DNA of 12,862 nt from Ilumatobacteraceae bacterium (GCA_023254985.1 JALRJT010000056.1:1-12862); one strand, 5' to 3'. Shown: positions 5,521-12,862, counted from the first letter of the stretch. Translations and numbers: made by a program. The notes: generated from the letters alone by a model not told the origin.

Positions 5521-7191
5521 ATGGATTTTCGCCGCGACGAGCACCTGAACGCGTTGCGAACCCATATTTTTGACCTCCTCGTCGTCGGTGGCGGGATCAC
5601 CGGCCTCGGTGTGGCCCTGGATGCGGCATCCCGCGGGCTCTCGGTGGCCCTGGTCGAACGAGACGATTTCTCCTCCGGCACCTCGAGCAAGTCGAGCAAG
5701 CTCGCCCACGGAGGACTTCGCTACCTCCAGCAAGGAGAGGTTCGCCTCGTCTACGAAGCACTGCACGAGCGCCAACGCATGTTGCGCAACGCACCACATC
5801 TCGTGCAGGTGATGCCGTTCATGATTCCGATCCTCACGAAAGACGGCGTCATCTCGAAGAAAATCGCGCGAGCACTCGGGAGCGCACTGTGGATGTATGA
5901 CGTGACCGGTGGTTGGCGTATCGGCAAGTTGCACCGTCGACTGCGCGCGAAAGCGGCACACGCCCACTTCCCCACCATGCCTGCAGAAAAGCTGTCATCG
6001 GGCTACCTCTATTACGACGCCACCGTGGACGACTCGCGTCTGTGCATTGCCGTTGCTCGCACCGCAGCAGACCTCGGAGCAACGATTGTCAACCGATGTG
6101 CCGTCGTCAAGATCACCCACGACGCGCACGGCGTCGCGAACGGCGCGGTCGTGCGCACGGCCGAGGGTGATGAATTCGGAGTTGCCGCCAAGACGATCGT
6201 CAACGCGGGTGGCGTGTGGGCAGACGAAGTTCGCACCGCGGACGAAGGTCGCGACCCACACAGCATCAGACCTGCCAAGGGCGTGCACATCACCATTCCG
6301 TGGGACAAGGCGCGGAACGACATCGCCGTCGTGATTCCCGTGCGTCGCGATCGCCGCAGTTTGTTCGTCGTGCCATGGATCAAGAACCCCGACGGCACCT
6401 ACCGCTACACCTACGTCGGCACCACCGACACCGACTTCGCCGGCGACGTCGATGAGTCGCAGTGCAGCGTCGACGACATCGACTACATCCTCGAGGCGCT
6501 CAACCAGTCGATCACCACCAACGTGACGCGCAACGACGTCACCGCGGTGTGGTCAGGACTGCGACCACTCGTGCGTCAAGCAGATGGCACTGCCGCCTCG
6601 GGCAAGACCGCCGACTTGTCGCGCAATCACAAGGTCGCCGTATCGCCATCAGGCGTCGTGTCGATCACCGGAGGCAAACTCACGACGTATCGCAAGATGG
6701 CAGAACACACCGTGGACGAAGTGTGCTCGCGACTCGGTCGCCGCTCGACGAGCAAGTCGAAGCGACTCACACTCATCGGTGGTCGCGGATTTGAACGCGC
6801 CGCACTTGACGGTGAGCACGCCCACCTCGCCCAGCGCTACGGAACCGAGCTTGACCGCGTGTTGGCGATCGCCGCAGAGTCACCTGCATTTTCTCGACCC
6901 CTGATCGACGGCCTGCCCTATCTCGGCGCAGAAGCGATCTTTGCGGTGCGCCACGAGATGGCGCTCACCCTCGATGATGTGCTGGCGCGTCGTACACGCG
7001 CACGCATCGTCGATCGTCGGGCAACGCTTGCCAGCGCACGCCAGGTCGCGGAGTTGATCGCACCCGAACTCGGCTGGTCGCAGCAAGAAATCGATGCCCA
7101 GGTGCGCGACTTTGTCGAATCCTGTGCGCGCGAAGAGGCTGCGGGCGTCGTGTCGGAGGCCGAATACCTCGCCTCCACTCGGCAAGACTGA
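5521..7191 (+). CDS. glpD: aerobic glycerol-3-phosphate dehydrogenase
   Basis: An FAD enzyme of the inner membrane face that oxidises sn-glycerol-3-phosphate to dihydroxyacetone phosphate and passes electrons to quinone (EC 1.1.5.3). The product is 556 aa, normal for GlpD. The dinucleotide motif G-G-G-I-T-G is at 23-28 and the GlpD signature S-S-G-T-S-S-K...K-L-A-H-G-G-L-R-Y-L is at 51-69. Y-Y-D-A-T-V-D-D-S-R-L and the later S-I-T-G-G-K-L-T-T-Y-R-K-M-A-E segment follow. The C-terminal helical GlpD domain (R-H-E-M-A...T-L-D-D-V-L-A-R-R-T-R) is complete. I chose ATG 5521 over GTG 5515 because AGGG lies 8 nt before the ATG and too close to the GTG. The next gene starts 5 nt after the stop, so this is the first gene of a three-gene unit. 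Confidence 0.95.
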   Translation: MDFRRDEHLNALRTHIFDLLVVGGGITGLGVALDAASRGLSVALVERDDFSSGTSSKSSKLAHGGLRYLQQGEVRLVYEALHERQRMLRNAPHLVQVMPFMIPILTKDGVISKKIARALGSALWMYDVTGGWRIGKLHRRLRAKAAHAHFPTMPAEKLSSGYLYYDATVDDSRLCIAVARTAADLGATIVNRCAVVKITHDAHGVANGAVVRTAEGDEFGVAAKTIVNAGGVWADEVRTADEGRDPHSIRPAKGVHITIPWDKARNDIAVVIPVRRDRRSLFVVPWIKNPDGTYRYTYVGTTDTDFAGDVDESQCSVDDIDYILEALNQSITTNVTRNDVTAVWSGLRPLVRQADGTAASGKTADLSRNHKVAVSPSGVVSITGGKLTTYRKMAEHTVDEVCSRLGRRSTSKSKRLTLIGGRGFERAALDGEHAHLAQRYGTELDRVLAIAAESPAFSRPLIDGLPYLGAEAIFAVRHEMALTLDDVLARRTRARIVDRRATLASARQVAELIAPELGWSQQEIDAQVRDFVESCAREEAAGVVSEAEYLASTRQD

Positions 7192-7196
7192 ACCCC

Positions 7197-8669
7197 ATGG
7201 AACCAACCCCGCCAATCGAGTTCGGGGTGCCGGTCAAAGACCTCACCGAACGCTTCAGTAGCCGCATTGACGTACCCAATGCGATCATCGAGCAGCTCGC
7301 CACAATCTGCCGCTCATCTCGTGACGCTGAACAACTCGCCGAACACGCCCGCGACTGGTGGCCGCTGTCGATGTATTGGGCACTTCGAGGTTCGGTGCCT
7401 GCATTCCCCGCCATCGTCATGCACCCGACAACGACGAAAGAGATCTCCGAGATCGCCGCGGTGTGCCACGAGAAGCAAATCCCACTCACGGTGTCGGGGG
7501 GTCGTAGCGGTGTGAGCGGCGGCGCAGTCCCCGCTCGAGGCGGCATCGTCATCGACGTGACGTCGCTGCATGGAATCGTCGACGTGGACACAACATCGGG
7601 AATCGTGCACGTGCGCCCAGGAACCTTTGGACCCGATCTCGAATCGGAGCTCGCCGAGTACGGATTGTCCGTCGGACACTTCCCCCAATCGTTTGAGCTC
7701 TCCACCGTTGGTGGCTGGATCGCGGCACGTGGCGCGGGACAATTTTCCACTCGCTACGGAAAGATCGACGACATGGTGGTCGCACTCGAGGTCGTGCTCG
7801 CAGACGGTCGAGTGATTCGCACGGGTGGCGCACCGGCGGGAGCAGACGGACCCGATCTCGTGTCCTTGTTCATCGGCAGCGAGGGCACGCTCGGGATCAT
7901 CACCGACGTGTGGCTGCGTGCACATCCACGGGCTACAACGACGACCCACGCCGCGTACTCACTCGACTCGATGGAAATCGGCATCGAAGCATGTCGACGC
8001 ATCGTGCGCGACGGCGCCACTCCCGCCGTGTTGCGACTGTATGACGCAATCGAGTCCAAGCGTTCGCATGGCGGGGACGGCACGCGTTGCACGCTCCTCG
8101 TCCTGGATGAAGGAGATGATGAACTCACCCGCGCCACGATGGCCGTCGTACACCGGCACACGCTTGACCTCGGCGCACGTATCGAAGACACGTCGCTCGT
8201 CGAGCACTGGCTGAATCACCGCAACGACACGAGCGGCCTGCAAGCGCTCACGCGCAAGGGTTACGTCGTGGACACCATGGAAGTAGCCGGTCCGTGGTCG
8301 AGCCTGCCTGGCGTGTATGCAACGGTGCGTGATTCGATGTCGAAGGTCCCGGCCTCGCGTTCGGTGAGCGCACACCTTTCGCACAGCTACCTCGACGGCG
8401 CCTGCCTGTACTTCACCTTCGCCGGCGACAAGGTCGAGGACCCCGAGGCGCTCTATCGCGCGTTGTGGGATGCGGGGCAACGTGCAGCACTATCTGCCGG
8501 AGCAAACCTCTCACACCACCACGGCGTCGGTCTCAATCGCTCACGCTTCATGCGCGAGGCGCTCGGGTCGTCGTTCGACGTGCTCGGATCCATCAAGCGC
8601 GCACTCGACCCGCACAACATCCTCAACCCGGGCAAGCTCGGGTTCGACGATTCGGATCCCTGGCCATGA
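7197..8669 (+). CDS. FAD-linked oxidase resembling alkylglycerone-phosphate synthase
   Basis: A 490-aa vanillyl-alcohol-oxidase-family flavoprotein. The FAD-binding half (about 70-245) holds G-G-R-S-G-V-S-G-G (101-109), G-P-D-L-E (145-149), then the long signature G-H-F-P-Q-S-F-E-L-S-T-V-G-G-W (160-174) and Y-G-K-I-D-D-M-V (187-194). The substrate half keeps features of AGPS: R280 in L-R-L-Y-D, S-Y-L-D-G-A-C-L-Y-F (397-406) and the H-H-H triplet at 440-442. AGPS swaps the acyl chain of acyl-DHAP for a fatty alcohol (EC 2.5.1.26), making the ether bond of ether lipids. Mycobacterial genomes carry a similar flavoprotein near a glpD. Its place directly after glpD supports a DHAP or G3P-linked substrate. 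No peroxisomal or membrane signal is seen. A catabolic oxidase role remains possible. Start ATG lacks a ribosome-binding site; coupling to glpD is likely. Confidence 0.85.
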   Translation: MEPTPPIEFGVPVKDLTERFSSRIDVPNAIIEQLATICRSSRDAEQLAEHARDWWPLSMYWALRGSVPAFPAIVMHPTTTKEISEIAAVCHEKQIPLTVSGGRSGVSGGAVPARGGIVIDVTSLHGIVDVDTTSGIVHVRPGTFGPDLESELAEYGLSVGHFPQSFELSTVGGWIAARGAGQFSTRYGKIDDMVVALEVVLADGRVIRTGGAPAGADGPDLVSLFIGSEGTLGIITDVWLRAHPRATTTTHAAYSLDSMEIGIEACRRIVRDGATPAVLRLYDAIESKRSHGGDGTRCTLLVLDEGDDELTRATMAVVHRHTLDLGARIEDTSLVEHWLNHRNDTSGLQALTRKGYVVDTMEVAGPWSSLPGVYATVRDSMSKVPASRSVSAHLSHSYLDGACLYFTFAGDKVEDPEALYRALWDAGQRAALSAGANLSHHHGVGLNRSRFMREALGSSFDVLGSIKRALDPHNILNPGKLGFDDSDPWP

Positions 8670-10111
8670 GCGTGCTCGTCATCGACGTCGGCACGACGGG
8701 TCTGCGTGCCGCCCTCGTCACCCGCGAGGGCACCGTCGAACACTTGCGCTACGAAAAGTGCGCGCCAACCTCCCCGTTCCCTGGGCTTGTCGAATTCGAT
8801 GCTCGCGCGATGGCAGATGCCGTCTTGAGAGTCGCGGCGGAAGTGGTGTCTCTGGCCGATCGCATTGACGGCATCGGCATCACCACGCAACGTGCGAGCA
8901 CCGTGATGTGGGATTCACAGACACTGCAACCGCTCGCACCGGGTCTCGGTTGGCAGGACTTGCGCACGGTCGGCGATTGCATCGTGTCGCGCGCCGAACA
9001 TGGACTCGTGCTCGCACCCAACCAAACCGCGACGAAAGCAAAATGGCTGCTTGCCAACACACCGATCGCGGATCGCAGCTCCGTGCGCATCGGCACGATC
9101 GATTCGTGGATTGCAGCAGTGCTCTCAGAGGGCTCACTCCACGTGACGGACCATTCGAATGCCGCCGTGACTGGACTGTTCTCGCTCGACACGATGAATT
9201 GGTCGCCACGCATCTGTGAGTTGATGGGTGTGGATGTTGCAATGCTGCCGTCGATCGTGCCCTCGAGCGGCGTGGTCGGAAATGCGACTGCACTCGTCGG
9301 GGCGCCACCGATCGCGTGCCTCATCGGCGACCAGCAATCCTCGCTCGTCGGACAAGGTTGTGTCACACCCGGCCAAACGAAGATCACCTTCGGCACGGGC
9401 GGGATGTTGGACGTGGCCACTGGACATGACGCACCACGAAGTCCGCAACGCTCGAGTGGCGGCACGTTCCCGATCGTCGCGCACAGTTCGCAGAGCGGGA
9501 TCTCCTACGGCGCCGAGGCCATCATGTTGTCGGCTGGCAGCAACGTGGAGTGGTTGTGCGACGACTTGGGCCTGATCGACTCACCCTCAGACAGCGACAC
9601 ACTCGCTGCAACTGTTCCAACCACCGACGGCGTCGTGTACGTGCCCGCACTCCTCGGTCTCGGCACACCGCAGTGGGACTACGGTGCACGCGGCACGCTG
9701 CTCGGCATCACGCGCGGCACCACTCGTGCTCACATCGTGCGTGCCGTGCTCGAGGGCATCGCCCATCGCGGAGCAGACCTCGTCGATGCCGCCAAGGCCG
9801 ACACCGGCTGTGAGATCACCACGCTGCGCATCGACGGCGGCATGAGTCGCAATGCCACCTTCGTGCAGGCTCTTGCGAACGCAACCGGGCTCCCCGTCGA
9901 GGTGTCTCCCGTCACTGAGGCGACCACACTCGGGGCGGGCTTCCTCGCCGGAGTCGCCGTCGGCACGTGGAATTCCTTGGGCGAGGCAGTGCGCACCTGG
10001 GCCCCACGCCAGACCGTGACCCCTACGGACCATCTGGACCGCGAAACATGGCGCGAAGCGGTGTCTCGGGCGGCTGGCTGGATACCCGAGTTATCGGGTC
10101 TTGACTTCTAG
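8666..10111 (+). CDS. FGGY-family carbohydrate kinase, glycerol-kinase-like
   Basis: A 481-aa ATP-dependent sugar/polyol kinase with two actin-like domains. Visible motifs are D-V-G-T-T-G-L-R (7-14), I-T-T-Q-R-A-S-T-V-M-W (72-82), W-Q-D-L-R-T (96-101), G-D-Q-Q-S-S-L-V-G-Q (221-230), F-G-T-G-G-M (242-247) and a C-terminal D-G-G-M-S-R-N ATP-site motif. These follow GlpK order closely. However, the glycerol-contacting residues differ from E. coli GlpK: the QRET motif reads QRAS (Glu to Ala at 77), the Tyr of PYFSATK is Asn119, and the Phe of GTGCF is Met247. The catalytic-type Asp222 and Trp96 remain. Glycerol may therefore not be the substrate. ATG 8666 overlaps the preceding stop as ATGA. The frame is open further upstream to about 8465, but that part is an out-of-frame shadow of the previous gene. 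Confidence 0.87.
   Translation: MSVLVIDVGTTGLRAALVTREGTVEHLRYEKCAPTSPFPGLVEFDARAMADAVLRVAAEVVSLADRIDGIGITTQRASTVMWDSQTLQPLAPGLGWQDLRTVGDCIVSRAEHGLVLAPNQTATKAKWLLANTPIADRSSVRIGTIDSWIAAVLSEGSLHVTDHSNAAVTGLFSLDTMNWSPRICELMGVDVAMLPSIVPSSGVVGNATALVGAPPIACLIGDQQSSLVGQGCVTPGQTKITFGTGGMLDVATGHDAPRSPQRSSGGTFPIVAHSSQSGISYGAEAIMLSAGSNVEWLCDDLGLIDSPSDSDTLAATVPTTDGVVYVPALLGLGTPQWDYGARGTLLGITRGTTRAHIVRAVLEGIAHRGADLVDAAKADTGCEITTLRIDGGMSRNATFVQALANATGLPVEVSPVTEATTLGAGFLAGVAVGTWNSLGEAVRTWAPRQTVTPTDHLDRETWREAVSRAAGWIPELSGLDF
10084..10099 (+). terminator. weak hairpin at the end of the kinase gene
   Basis: ACCCGA (10084-10089) pairs with TCGGGT (10094-10099) across a GTTA tetraloop, followed by CTTGACTTCTAGATTATT, which is T-rich but has no clean T-run. 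It lies within the last codons of the kinase and could attenuate transcription ahead of the ferritin-like pair. Only 39 nt separate the kinase stop (10109-10111) from the next start, so read-through is plausible. Confidence 0.3.
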
Positions 10112-10150
10112 ATTATTAGCGCCCCATCGCAACCCGAAAGGAACGCCACC

Positions 10151-10687
10151 GTGCCCACCGCGCCACTTCGCAGCGCACCCTCGGAACGCCCCAACGCGGC
10201 CGACTCCGAGTTGTTGGCTTTCGCCCAAGGCGCTGAGCTCGCCGTGCATGACCTCTACACGAAGGCGATCGACTCCGGTCGCTTCACCGGCGACGAGCTG
10301 ACGATGCTCGAGCAGTTCGCAGCCCACCACCTCGCCTATGCCCAATCGATCAACGGTCTGATCGGCAAGGATGCGACCAACCAGCGCAACGCGGGCGTCT
10401 ATGGCGCGTATTCCGGCCAGATGACGACCGGCTCAGCCGCATACCGAACCTTGCAGGCACTCGAGAACACTCTCGTGGCCACGCACACCGACATCTTGGC
10501 GAAGCTCGAGAACCATGATGCGGCGGTGCTCGTCGCCTCGATCATCACCGTCGAAGCTCGTCACGCGGCAGTGTTCGGCGTGTTACCGAACTTGAACCTC
10601 GCGAGCGCCCTCGACAACACGGCCTCCTCGATCGCGCCAGCATCGAATGCGCCTGCAGCGACGAGCGAAACGACGGTGGCCCCATGA
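10151..10687 (+). CDS. ferritin-like domain protein, no signal peptide
   Basis: A 178-aa predicted four-helix ferritin-like protein of the broad Ferritin_2 kind. Possible diiron residues are E29, H59 or H60, E105 and the E135-x2-H138 pair on the last helix (V-E-A-R-H). The N-terminus is polar and proline-rich with no signal or membrane segment. The last 28 or so residues are an Ala/Ser/Thr-rich, probably disordered tail. The exact function (iron storage, oxidase or stress protection) cannot be told. Start is GTG 10151, chosen because AAAGGA lies about 8 nt upstream (10137-10142). The stop overlaps the ATG of the next ferritin-like gene (ATGA at 10684), so the two are made together and probably act together. 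Confidence 0.85.
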   Translation: MPTAPLRSAPSERPNAADSELLAFAQGAELAVHDLYTKAIDSGRFTGDELTMLEQFAAHHLAYAQSINGLIGKDATNQRNAGVYGAYSGQMTTGSAAYRTLQALENTLVATHTDILAKLENHDAAVLVASIITVEARHAAVFGVLPNLNLASALDNTASSIAPASNAPAATSETTVAP

Positions 10688-11493
10688 ACGACAACACACT
10701 TTCTCGCCGCGAACTCCTGCGCATGGGCGGTCTCACGGTCGTCGGCGCGACGTTCCTCGCCGCGTGCGGCAAGCAGGCCAACGTCCCCGAGAGCGCGAAC
10801 ATCGCCAGTGTTGGTGTCGTTCCCCCGACGACCGGTCTTCCCGCGGTCGAAGTCACCGATGCGGTGCTCATGCGCACTGCGGCTTCGCTCGAATACAACG
10901 CGATCGAAACGTACGAACTCGTGCTCTCGAGCGGTCTCCTCACCGGCGACTACGCGAAGTTGTCTGACGCGGTGAAGCGCTTCCGCGACGATCACACACG
11001 CCACGCCGATGCCGTCAACTCACTCGCCGTGCAGCTTGGTGGCAAGACCGTCACCTGTGGCAACGCACGAATCCAGTCGCTGTACATCGACCCGGCAATC
11101 GAACTCATCACCGCGAGCGGGAACCCCGACGCGGGAGTGGATGTGATCTCGCTCGCGCACGGTCTCGAGAACCTGGCGACGCAGACCTACCAAGGCGTCG
11201 TCGGATTGCTCTCGACTTCACAGTTGCGCGCAGCCGCGATGCGCATCGGCGCAGACGAAGCGCGTCACGCGGTCGTGCTCGCCCAGGTGCTCAACCCCGG
11301 TTACGGCGCAGTCGGCCCGACCACCAATGAGACGACGGGCAAGGCGAACGTGGCGAGCGTGCCGATGGCCTTCGGGTCGCAGGCAAGCGTGCAGATCTCG
11401 ATCGGTGCACCGAACGCAGAGGGCGCCAAGACGACGGTTGCGATGGAAACGCCAAGTCTCAATTCGCTCGTCTACGACTACGTTTCCTGCTGA
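10684..11493 (+). CDS. ferritin-like domain lipoprotein, Tat-type signal
   Basis: A 269-aa exported ferritin-like protein. The N-terminus S-R-R-E-L-L-R (7-13), the hydrophobic stretch G-G-L-T-V-V-G-A-T-F-L (15-25) and the lipobox L-A-A-C at 25-28 point to a twin-arginine substrate that is lipidated on C28 and held on the outer face of the membrane. The mature part carries candidate diiron residues E70, H104 or H107, E162 and E192-x2-H195 (D-E-A-R-H), the same pattern as its upstream partner. A low-complexity Thr/Ala/Val C-terminal region of about 60 residues ends in a terminal Cys (V-S-C). Tat export suits a protein that folds and loads metal in the cytoplasm. A role in iron handling or oxidative protection at the envelope is inferred. 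The stop is 37 nt before rnpB. Confidence 0.88.
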   Translation: MNDNTLSRRELLRMGGLTVVGATFLAACGKQANVPESANIASVGVVPPTTGLPAVEVTDAVLMRTAASLEYNAIETYELVLSSGLLTGDYAKLSDAVKRFRDDHTRHADAVNSLAVQLGGKTVTCGNARIQSLYIDPAIELITASGNPDAGVDVISLAHGLENLATQTYQGVVGLLSTSQLRAAAMRIGADEARHAVVLAQVLNPGYGAVGPTTNETTGKANVASVPMAFGSQASVQISIGAPNAEGAKTTVAMETPSLNSLVYDYVSC

Positions 11494-11501
11494 CTAGCCA
11501 G

Positions 11502-11525
11502 ACGGTCTTTTCGCGACCGTACACT
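11502..11525 (+). promoter_or_regulatory. candidate rnpB promoter overlapping a small hairpin
   Basis: A -10-like TACACT at 11520-11525 stands just upstream of the inferred 5' end of rnpB (about 11531). No good -35 is visible at normal spacing. A 6-bp hairpin ACGGTC/GACCGT (11502-11507 with 11515-11520, loop TTTTCGC) ends on the first base of the -10 and may instead end the ferritin-like transcript. The two readings compete. Confidence 0.3.
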
Positions 11526-11530
11526 GACGA

Positions 11531-11911
<381 letters not shown>

Positions 11912-12253
11912 TTAGTGCGAGGACTTGGCGAACGCCACCTGGCGCGACGTCCACACCGCAAGCACGGCACCAACAATCTCGAGCGGCGCATTCCACCAAC
12001 TGCGCGACACGACCGGCAGCGCATCATCGACGAAGTCGATTCCGCCGATCGGCCACCAGAACATCTGGGTGTTAGCAAATGCAAAATCGAACACGAGATG
12101 CAAGAACAGACCGATGACGACGGCGAGCCACGCCTTGCGTACCGGCTTGCGACCGAACGTTGCCGCCATCACGAGGGTCATCGAGCCGACCACGCTCACG
12201 ACGGAATGCGCCACGCGCGCACCCGACACACCGTCAATGAGGTCAGGAAGAAG
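11912..12253 (-). pseudogene. YdjM/DUF457-like membrane metal-dependent hydrolase, 5' end lost at a junction
   Basis: The 3' part of a membrane protein gene. The reliable residues run from A-L-L-P-D-L-I-D (codons at about 12233-12256) to the TAA at 11912-11914. The L-L-P-D-x-x-D motif, a following H-S pair (V-A-H-S), then H-L-V-F-D in the next membrane segment and W-W-P resemble the YdjM/DUF457 group of membrane-bound hydrolases. About three hydrophobic helices are visible. The frame stays open upstream to about 12430, but that stretch is antisense to an lrp gene, is proline-rich and lacks any family pattern, so I do not count it. The true start was probably lost where foreign-looking DNA begins. 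Function is unknown. The stop touches the 3' end of rnpB. Confidence 0.65.
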
Positions 12254-12258
12254 CGCGC
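12240..12258. other. abrupt junction between actinobacterial-type and gamma-proteobacterial-type DNA
   Basis: Family-consistent sequence of the minus-strand hydrolase reaches about 12250, and family-consistent sequence of plus-strand lrp begins at about 12244. Both genes lose their 5' ends at the same place. An in-frame stop (12238-12240) sits just before the lrp homology. To the right, codon choice is less GC-biased and the DNA becomes AT-rich by 12,810. No insertion-sequence end, target duplication or tRNA is visible. Confidence 0.7.
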
Positions 12259-12666
12259 ATGCCCCATACAGAGTTGGCCAAAAAAGTCGGCCTGAGTACC
12301 ACGCCGTGCAAGGAGCGGGTGAAACGACTGGAGCGGGACGGCGTAATCCAGCATTATCAGGCGGTTCTGAACCCGGTGGCGCTGGATCGCGGTCTGGTGG
12401 TTTTTGTACAAATCCGGTTGAACCGGACATCGCAGGATATTTTTGAGGAGTTCACCGCGCGGGCGTTGGATCTCGAAGAAGTGCAAGAGTGTTATCTCGT
12501 TAGTGGCAACTTCGATTACTTGCTGAAAGCTCGCGTCGCCAATATGAACGCTTACCGCGTGCTGCTAGGAGAGACATTGCTAACCCTTCCGGGTGTGCAG
12601 GAGTCGACCAGTTATGTGGTGATGGAACAGGTCAAGGAATCCCTGACGCTGCCAGTGCCGCGCTGA
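12244..12666 (+). CDS. lrp: Lrp/AsnC-family regulator, N-terminus truncated
   Basis: A leucine-responsive-type transcription regulator. Against E. coli Lrp, Q-E-E-A-R-M-P-H-T-E-L-A-K-K-V-G-L-S aligns with the second part of the helix-turn-helix region. T-T-P-C-K-E-R-V-K-R-L-E is the recognition helix, and the RAM ligand domain follows (L-N-R...Q-E-C-Y-L-V-S-G-N-F-D-Y-L-L-K...L-L-G-E-T-L-L-T-L-P-G-V). The match to E. coli-type Lrp is close from this point to the end. About 20 N-terminal residues with the first helix are missing; the frame meets a stop at 12238-12240. The ATG at 12259 is the first possible start, but it is an internal Met and has no ribosome-binding site. The gene is probably complete in its source genome and cut here by the junction. 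An actinobacterial origin is unlikely. Confidence 0.85.
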   Translation, partial: QEEARMPHTELAKKVGLSTTPCKERVKRLERDGVIQHYQAVLNPVALDRGLVVFVQIRLNRTSQDIFEEFTARALDLEEVQECYLVSGNFDYLLKARVANMNAYRVLLGETLLTLPGVQESTSYVVMEQVKESLTLPVPR

Positions 12667-12826
12667 GACAGGCGTCAGTGGACACTCCCGGGTCACGCTA
12701 ATCTTCGTTATCACCAGAGCTTATGAAATTGCGCCTTGCTGGTGGCAACGCCCTGCGCTACTGTCCGTCCCCCGCCCCCCGGTTCGTTATCGAGGGTAGT
12801 CACGCCTACAAATACGAACAACGATG

Positions 12827-12855
12827 ATATTATGGCACAATATATGCCATTATAT
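12827..12855. repeat. AT-rich 29-bp inverted repeat, candidate operator
   Basis: Arms ATAT-T-ATGGCA (12827-12837) and TGCCAT-T-ATAT (12845-12855) pair at 10 of 11 positions around a 7-nt centre CAATATA. It lies in the 196-nt non-coding stretch after lrp, whose rightmost 50 bases are AT-rich. This layout suits a dimeric regulator site or a promoter operator for a gene beyond the right edge. Lrp itself is a natural candidate, since its sites are AT-rich dyads. The rest of 12667-12826 shows no gene or clear terminator. Confidence 0.55.
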
Positions 12856-12862
12856 TGGCGGC

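Noticed and set aside
6965..7750. A 261-codon minus-strand frame opposite glpD and the AGPS-like gene
   Set aside because: It crosses the boundary of two well-supported plus-strand genes and shows no family motif.
8465..8665. N-terminal extension of the kinase reading frame
   Set aside because: These 67 codons overlap the AGPS-like gene out of frame. The kinase fold begins at ATG 8666, which makes a standard ATGA overlap.
12254..12430. N-terminal extension of the membrane hydrolase frame
   Set aside because: It is antisense to lrp, proline-rich, and has no hydrophobic or family pattern. It is open only by chance across the junction.

Overview
The window reads as chromosomal DNA of a high-GC Gram-positive bacterium (Actinomycetota). 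The main support is a WhiB-family gene, together with GC-rich codon third positions and a type-A-like RNase P RNA. Acidimicrobiia or a relative is my best guess; that is inference and no taxon can be fixed from the sequence alone. From about 12,250 to the right end the DNA looks different: lower GC, gamma-proteobacterial-type Lrp coding sequence, and an AT-rich tail. It appears to be joined abruptly to the actinobacterial part.

Left region, minus strand (1-5390), read from high to low coordinates: perR (peroxide-sensing Fur-family repressor) - rubrerythrin - [strong hairpin terminator] - GlpC-like iron-sulfur protein - DUF3501 protein - whiB - trpD (tryptophan synthesis) - thrB (homoserine kinase) - a gene cut by the left edge. 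Spacings are short (3-10 nt) at perR/rubrerythrin, GlpC-like/DUF3501, whiB/trpD and trpD/thrB, so these look translationally coupled.

Middle region, plus strand (5521-10111): glpD (aerobic glycerol-3-phosphate dehydrogenase), an FAD enzyme closely resembling alkylglycerone-phosphate synthase, and an FGGY kinase of glycerol-kinase type, separated by 5 nt and then overlapping by ATGA. The first two act around glycerol-3-phosphate and dihydroxyacetone-phosphate, which suggests a module for glycerol-backbone metabolism, possibly ether-lipid related. The kinase has lost several glycerol-contacting residues, so its substrate is uncertain. The AT-rich 130-nt divergent gap between perR and glpD holds candidate operator dyads.

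Right region, plus strand (10151-11911): two ferritin-like genes overlapping by ATGA. The first encodes a protein without a signal peptide; the second encodes a probable Tat-exported lipoprotein. They are followed by rnpB, the RNase P RNA, whose P1 and P4 helices can be read directly. A convergent minus-strand gene for a YdjM/DUF457-like membrane protein begins right at the 3' end of rnpB and is cut at about 12,250, where a 5'-truncated lrp begins. The last 196 nt are non-coding and end in an AT-rich 29-bp palindrome.

Redox and iron themes recur: PerR, rubrerythrin, an Fe-S protein, WhiB and two ferritin-like proteins. I saw no CRISPR array, tRNA, transposase or phage gene.
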